Shown here: positions 63,201 through 64,000 of the stretch, one piece after another
How positions within the stretch are numbered: position 1 is the stretch's first letter
Layout: each line of letters opens with the position of its first letter
Translations under genes and position numbers: made by a program
Notes under the pieces: model-generated
Seen by the model: only the letters and a program-made list of their open reading frames with translations
Database searches by the model: none
What the model was told of the DNA's origin: nothing
DNA from: Ascaris suum
Lineage: Eukaryota; Nematoda; Chromadorea; Rhabditida; Ascarididae
NCBI GenBank assembly: GCA_013433145.1
Contig: CM024172.1
Coordinates: 9,758,053-9,822,052, forward strand
Direction: 5' to 3'
Length of the DNA: 64,000 nt

Positions 63201-63830
63201 GAATATCAAAAATTGCAGAAAAATTTGCATTTTGAAAAGATTTCAGTTGAATTTCCCTTCGGAATTATCGCATTTTGGATGCCTTCTTAAAAGCGCCATC
63301 ACACTCAATGATTCGTGAAAATATTACGGCGATTGCTGCAATTTTTGAGATCCTTTTTAAACTGAGTGCTGATGCAAAGATGCCCTACCCCTCCCCTCCC
63401 CCCTCATTCAGACATCACAAAACTCTCTATTGACCTGAAAGCATACTTATCTATGGAATATAATAAACGACAAACAAGTACTGACCTCGTATTCTCCTTT
63501 CATTTGAGGCACATACTTGATTTCATATACCGTCGATGAAACCTTATGAATCTGCGTATTAATCGGTTGACCGTCAGGACCTCGGATAAGGACATCAGGC
63601 GTAACAACCGCATTTAGTGTATGCACTGTGAACGTGGTCGATCCACCCACAATCGGACTTACATCCATATCGGCAACTCGGCCCAATGCCGGTTTGTAGT
63701 GCGCCTGAGGGAACTGTGCCAAATAGGTCATCACACTCTTCTCGTCGACTGCTGGGTTGATCAGCTCCTCTGGTGTAATCAACTGCAATGCTTTCTGAAG
63801 TGAACGATCTGCGTTTAAATCGCTCTCAGA
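12941..63830 (-). CDS. Filamin, actin-crosslinking protein (36 exons; N-terminal actin-binding domain only partly in window)
   Basis: Filamins are actin-binding rods that dimerise at the C terminus and anchor membrane proteins to the cortex. The joined exons give about 2230 residues: the end of CH2 ([20 protein letters not shown]), about 22 filamin repeats, hinge 1 at 32827-33084, repeats matching human 16-23, a short hinge 2, the dimerisation repeat matching human 24, and a stop at 12941-12943. Recurrent motifs are GPSK/GPG, DNHDGT, Y.P..PG.Y and V.GSPF. Rod 2 is much better conserved than rod 1. Human filamins have 24 repeats, so rod 1 is short by about two. One exon (51007-51614) needs one extra base to stay in frame. 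Nematodes have fln-1 and fln-2; I cannot decide between them. Introns not listed separately hold nothing I recognise. Confidence 0.93.
13126..15269 (-). other. Filamin last intron, with TA microsatellite and an unexplained open frame
   Basis: 2.1 kb between the two exons of the dimerisation repeat. It holds a 157-codon open frame on the minus strand (14479-14952) of unknown meaning and the long TA repeat at its upstream edge. Confidence 0.8.
15081..15163. repeat. (TA)n microsatellite
   Basis: 83 nt of uninterrupted TA/AT alternation, about 41 units, in the last filamin intron. Likely polymorphic in length. Confidence 0.98.
15270..15420 (-). CDS. Filamin exon: hinge 2 and start of dimerisation repeat (human 24)
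   Basis: Phase 0 to 1. [20 protein letters not shown] then [20 protein letters not shown] and FNIDTAMAG, matching DASKVVAKGLGLSKAYVGQK of human repeat 24. Confidence 0.94.
17120..17205 (-). CDS. Filamin exon: end of repeat 21 and hinge 2
   Basis: Phase 1 to 0. [20 protein letters not shown] then EPDTSLIK, the start of the short hinge 2 before the dimerisation repeat. Confidence 0.9.
18479..18551 (-). CDS. Filamin exon: repeat 21 (human 23), central part
   Basis: 73 nt, phase 0 to 1. [20 protein letters not shown] and KYS, matching EGYRVTYTPMAPGSYLISIKY. Confidence 0.92.
18991..19233 (-). CDS. Filamin exon: end of repeat 20 and start of repeat 21 (human 23)
   Basis: 81 codons, phase 0 to 0. 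[20 protein letters not shown], then [49 protein letters not shown]. Confidence 0.94.
19234..21391 (-). other. Filamin intron, 2.2 kb
   Basis: Lies between the exon of repeat 20 and the next exon. A-rich block near 20.73-20.76 kb; no gene or repeat that I recognise. Confidence 0.7.
21392..21613 (-). CDS. Filamin exon: repeat 20 (human 22)
   Basis: 74 codons, phase 0 to 0. [49 protein letters not shown]. Matches the DARRLTV...AKVHSPSG..YAVRFIP pattern. The acceptor is GTTAAG. Confidence 0.92.
21765..21825. repeat. Near-perfect 28-bp inverted repeat (hairpin)
   Basis: Arms 21765-21792 and 21798-21825 pair with 26 Watson-Crick pairs, one G-U wobble and one C-C mismatch around a 5-nt loop. It sits in the filamin intron between exons 22820 and 21613. 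Flanks do not extend the pairing. It could be a foldback element or a small-RNA hairpin; no function can be assigned. Confidence 0.9.
22820..22918 (-). CDS. Filamin exon: end of repeat 19 (human 21)
   Basis: 33 codons, phase 0 to 0. [33 protein letters not shown]. Almost identical to the vertebrate motif. Confidence 0.94.
23872..23888. repeat. G17 homopolymer
   Basis: Seventeen consecutive G on the plus strand (C on the transcribed RNA of filamin), in the intron 74 nt downstream of an exon. Length is likely unreliable in assembly. Confidence 0.95.
23962..24161 (-). CDS. Filamin exon: repeat 19 (human 21), first part
   Basis: Phase 1 to 0. [51 protein letters not shown]. The GGAHKVRA..G block and IYTREAG strand are diagnostic of human repeat 21, the main integrin-binding repeat. 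Confidence 0.95.
24737..24953 (-). CDS. Filamin exon: repeat 18 (human 20)
   Basis: Phase 0 to 1. [56 protein letters not shown]. Follows the human repeat 20 pattern, whose A strand packs against repeat 21 in vertebrates. Confidence 0.9.
25898..25974 (-). CDS. Filamin exon: end of repeat 17 and linker to repeat 18
   Basis: 77 nt, phase 1 to 0. [20 protein letters not shown] then KEAAQ, matching SPFTVKISGEGRVKESITR of vertebrate filamins. Confidence 0.92.
26549..26701 (-). CDS. Filamin exon: repeat 17 (human 19), central part
   Basis: Phase 1 to 1. [40 protein letters not shown]. In human filamins this repeat includes ligand-binding C and D strands. Confidence 0.93.
27166..27262 (-). CDS. 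Filamin exon: repeat 17 (human 19), first part
   Basis: Phase 0 to 1. [20 protein letters not shown], then [12 protein letters not shown], a canonical GDASKV..GKG opening. Confidence 0.93.
28200..28306 (-). CDS. Filamin exon: repeat 16 (human 18), second half
   Basis: Phase 1 to 0. [20 protein letters not shown] then [13 protein letters not shown], very close to the vertebrate repeat. Confidence 0.94.
28636..28747 (-). CDS. Filamin exon: repeat 16 (human 18), first half
   Basis: Phase 0 to 1. [20 protein letters not shown] followed by [15 protein letters not shown], matching the LTASI.PSG.EEPC..K..NGHIG block of human repeat 18. Confidence 0.92.
29743..29901 (-). CDS. Filamin exon: end of repeat 15 (human 17)
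   Basis: Phase 0 to 0, 53 codons. [46 protein letters not shown]. The AGEGQKR block opens the next repeat in canonical filamins. Confidence 0.93.
30396..30764 (-). CDS. Filamin exon: repeat 14 (human 16) and start of repeat 15 (human 17)
   Basis: 123 codons, phase 0 to 0. The core is [33 protein letters not shown], then [20 protein letters not shown] and [15 protein letters not shown]. The first 24 codons ([20 protein letters not shown] and on to CIPE) have no counterpart in human repeat 16. Either they are an insertion or the true start lies further in, at a weak acceptor (CCGGAG). Confidence 0.85.
30765..32826 (-). other. Filamin intron, 2.1 kb, with C15 run
   Basis: Separates the hinge 1 exon from repeat 14. 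It contains a run of 15 C at 32256-32270. Nothing else recognised. Confidence 0.7.
32256..32270. repeat. C15 homopolymer
   Basis: Fifteen consecutive C on the plus strand inside a filamin intron. Confidence 0.95.
32827..33084 (-). CDS. Filamin exon: hinge 1 and start of repeat 14 (human 16)
   Basis: Phase 0 to 0, 86 codons after a poly-T acceptor. The first half is a low-complexity charged and Gln/Pro-rich linker ([34 protein letters not shown]), in the place of hinge 1. It then enters repeat 14: [31 protein letters not shown], matching the GEVRMPSGK block of human repeat 16. Confidence 0.87.
33085..39534 (-). other. Largest filamin intron, 6.4 kb, before the hinge 1 exon
   Basis: Exons on both sides join in phase 0, so no missing exon is required. 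I found a T11 run near 34.46 kb and a 9-bp hairpin near 37.40-37.42 kb, but no nested gene on either strand. Confidence 0.7.
39535..39825 (-). CDS. Filamin exon: repeat 13 (matches human repeat 15)
   Basis: Phase 0 to 0, 97 codons, TTGCGCAG to GAG|GTTACT. It contains [40 protein letters not shown] and [11 protein letters not shown]. It begins [18 protein letters not shown], a divergent A strand. Confidence 0.88.
40789..40971 (-). CDS. Filamin exon: end of repeat 12
   Basis: It reads [56 protein letters not shown]. The last motif matches the GDASKC that opens the next repeat in human filamins. The phase 0 end at 40789 (TGC|GTTCTA) joins the next exon in frame but is a poor donor. A better donor at 40779 (AG|GTTGAA) leaves phase 1, which does not fit the next exon. 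Confidence 0.78.
41969..42134 (-). CDS. Filamin exon: start of repeat 12
   Basis: Phase 2 to 0. It reads [20 protein letters not shown], then [20 protein letters not shown] and AEVT, the usual strand B-C pattern (A.FMID.SEAG). Confidence 0.85.
42510..42792 (-). CDS. Filamin exon: end of repeat 10 and repeat 11
   Basis: Phase 1 to 2. [20 protein letters not shown] leads into [20 protein letters not shown], then [20 protein letters not shown] and [13 protein letters not shown]. Repeat 11 lacks a GPSK core and a GSPF end. Confidence 0.87.
43611..43776 (-). CDS. Filamin exon: repeat 10, second half
   Basis: Phase 0 to 1. It reads [56 protein letters not shown]. The acceptor is GAAAG, lacking the usual CAG; frame and homology support it. 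Confidence 0.88.
44622..44803 (-). CDS. Filamin exon: end of repeat 9 and start of repeat 10
   Basis: Phase 1 to 0. It reads [20 protein letters not shown], then [20 protein letters not shown] and TKFRIDTQ, a canonical DASK..A.GEGL repeat start. Confidence 0.9.
45213..45246. repeat. (CA)17 microsatellite
   Basis: 34 nt of CA repeat in a filamin intron. Confidence 0.97.
45874..46023 (-). CDS. Filamin exon: repeat 9, first part
   Basis: Phase 1 to 1. It reads [40 protein letters not shown] and TPQIGGIFS. The TEDPDGRKY and TPQ.GG motifs fit strands C-F of a repeat, although the start of the repeat is degenerate. Confidence 0.82.
46024..51006 (-). other. Filamin intron, 5.0 kb
   Basis: Very AT-rich intron between repeat 8 and repeat 9 exons. 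It contains a small TA-rich palindrome near 50.22-50.24 kb. Unspliced reading from the upstream exon reaches a stop at 50942-50944. No nested gene recognised. Confidence 0.7.
51007..51614 (-). CDS. Filamin exon: repeats 7 and 8, with a one-base frameshift
   Basis: The largest exon. Repeat 7 ([44 protein letters not shown]) is followed by repeat 8 ([45 protein letters not shown]). After MFYEP the frame is lost by one base at 51116-51118, and the rest ([28 protein letters not shown]) is read in the neighbouring frame. The exon start follows AATTTCAG at 51615. The end is either 51007 (GCG|GTGGCT) or 51016 (TGC|GTAGAA); with the frameshift allowed for, both give the phase 1 that the next exon needs. 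Confidence 0.85.
51615..54226 (-). other. Filamin intron, 2.6 kb
   Basis: Between the exons of repeat 7. C-rich block near 53.07-53.09 kb. No gene recognised. Confidence 0.7.
54227..54326 (-). CDS. Filamin exon: end of repeat 6 and start of repeat 7
   Basis: Phase 0 to 1. It reads [20 protein letters not shown] then [13 protein letters not shown]. The acceptor TTTAAG ends in AAG rather than the usual CAG; phase and homology fix it. Confidence 0.82.
55110..55349 (-). CDS. Filamin exon: most of repeat 6
   Basis: Phase 0 to 0, 80 codons. It reads [56 protein letters not shown] textbook filamin repeat. Confidence 0.93.
56050..56222 (-). CDS. Filamin exon: repeat 5, second half
   Basis: Phase 1 to 0, 57 codons. 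It contains [31 protein letters not shown] and VAVPGSPFM. Confidence 0.9.
56694..56892 (-). CDS. Filamin exon: end of repeat 4 and start of repeat 5
   Basis: Phase 0 to 1. It reads [30 protein letters not shown], then the next repeat, [20 protein letters not shown], ending TTDAGG at the donor. Confidence 0.9.
57432..57511 (-). CDS. Filamin exon: repeat 4, central strands
   Basis: Only 80 nt, phase 1 to 0. It encodes [20 protein letters not shown] and AVVKYT, the conserved GPSK and DxxDGS core. Confidence 0.9.
58519..58639 (-). CDS. Filamin exon: repeat 4, first half
   Basis: Phase 0 to 1. It contains [20 protein letters not shown], a canonical repeat start (strand A with GPGLEGG), then [13 protein letters not shown]. 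Confidence 0.9.
58640..59959 (-). other. Filamin intron, 1.3 kb, with C-rich run
   Basis: Between repeat 3 and repeat 4 exons. A C-rich tract broken by one T lies at 58747-58764. No gene recognised. Confidence 0.7.
59960..60099 (-). CDS. Filamin exon: repeat 3, second half
   Basis: Phase 1 to 0. It reads [36 protein letters not shown] and ISKSPYE. The donor GAG|GTGCGC is set by the phase of the next exon. Confidence 0.85.
60693..60818 (-). CDS. Filamin exon: repeat 3, first half
   Basis: Phase 1 to 1, TTTTAG to G|GTAACT. It reads [20 protein letters not shown] then [20 protein letters not shown]. Confidence 0.86.
61654..61825 (-). CDS. Filamin exon: repeat 2, strands C to G
   Basis: Phase 0 to 1. 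It includes [31 protein letters not shown] and the terminal [13 protein letters not shown] motif. Confidence 0.9.
62510..62671 (-). CDS. Filamin exon: end of repeat 1 and start of repeat 2
   Basis: Phase 0 to 0, 54 codons between TTTAG and GAG|GTTTGT. It reads [14 protein letters not shown], then [20 protein letters not shown] and a [12 protein letters not shown] strand typical of repeat strands B-C. Confidence 0.82.
62672..63485 (-). other. Filamin intron with G-rich purine tract
   Basis: 0.8 kb intron after the first exon in the window. It has a plus-strand G/A tract at about 62939-63010 and a C-rich tract near 63.38-63.41 kb. No gene recognised. Confidence 0.7.
63486..63830 (-). CDS. Filamin exon (first in window): end of CH2 domain and repeat 1
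   Basis: TTTCAG to GAG|GTCAGT, phase 0 to 0, 115 codons. It begins [18 protein letters not shown] and runs into [20 protein letters not shown], the well known C-terminal helix of CH2 in actin-binding domains. Repeat 1 then starts with [12 protein letters not shown] and is divergent from other filamins. Earlier exons (CH1 and most of CH2) are beyond 64 kb. Confidence 0.9.
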
Positions 63831-64000
63831 CTGAAACCGAACATTGCTGCCCTTATGTGTAACACTTTTCCGTTACTCTGCCCCATTTCCTGGGGTCCAT
63901 TGTCTGTGCTTAGTATGTTTACCTAACACACTGTACTCACAGACCACAAAAGGGGGCAATTTATAACTGCACGAACGTATTTCAAAATGATACATTTGGA
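63831..64000 (-). other. Part of the filamin intron upstream of the CH2-tail exon
   Basis: Intron sequence running off the right edge; the CH1 and main CH2 exons must lie beyond it. Confidence 0.7.

Noticed and set aside
1..64000. CRISPR arrays, insertion sequences or a bacterial system
   Set aside because: No regularly spaced repeats or transposase-like frames were found, and the gene structure is clearly eukaryotic.

Overview
The window is nematode nuclear DNA carrying two intron-rich genes, both on the minus strand, and one tRNA gene on the plus strand. Coding is split into short exons (about 70 to 600 nt) separated by introns of a few hundred bases to 6.4 kb. I assembled the exons by reading the minus strand, matching them to the two protein families, and requiring GT-AG (once GC-AG) boundaries with compatible phases. 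The receptor resembles nematode SMA-6, there is a T-rich acceptor just before its start codon that would suit spliced-leader trans-splicing, and introns are long and AT-rich. This suggests a nematode, possibly an ascarid-like parasite; the species is inference.

Region 1 (40 to 7461, minus): the first nine exons of a type I TGF-beta/BMP receptor serine/threonine kinase, most like C. elegans SMA-6. They encode a signal peptide, an acidic linker, a cysteine-rich ectodomain, one membrane segment, the GS box, the ATP-binding loop and the L45 loop. The rest of the kinase lies beyond the left edge.

Region 2 (about 7.5 to 12.9 kb): intergenic, with a well-formed tRNA-Ala(CGC) at 9887-9958 and no other gene that I can support.

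Region 3 (12941 to 63830, minus): almost all of a filamin gene. Thirty-six exons were found, from the tail of the second calponin-homology domain at the right edge, through about 22 immunoglobulin-like filamin repeats, a hinge 1 linker, the conserved C-terminal rod 2 repeats (human 16-23), a short hinge 2, the dimerisation repeat (human 24) and the stop codon. The first part of the actin-binding domain lies beyond the right edge. The exon chain is phase-consistent nearly everywhere. The exceptions are one single-base frameshift inside the 51.0-51.6 kb exon, one unresolved junction between the 40.8 kb and 39.8 kb exons, and a few boundaries with two possible positions.

The two proteins do not form a pathway or operon. 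The receptor carries extracellular BMP-like signals to SMADs; filamin cross-links actin and anchors membrane proteins. The rest of the window is intron or intergenic DNA holding microsatellites, homopolymer runs and one striking near-perfect 28-bp hairpin. I found no CRISPR array, recognisable transposon, rRNA or virus.
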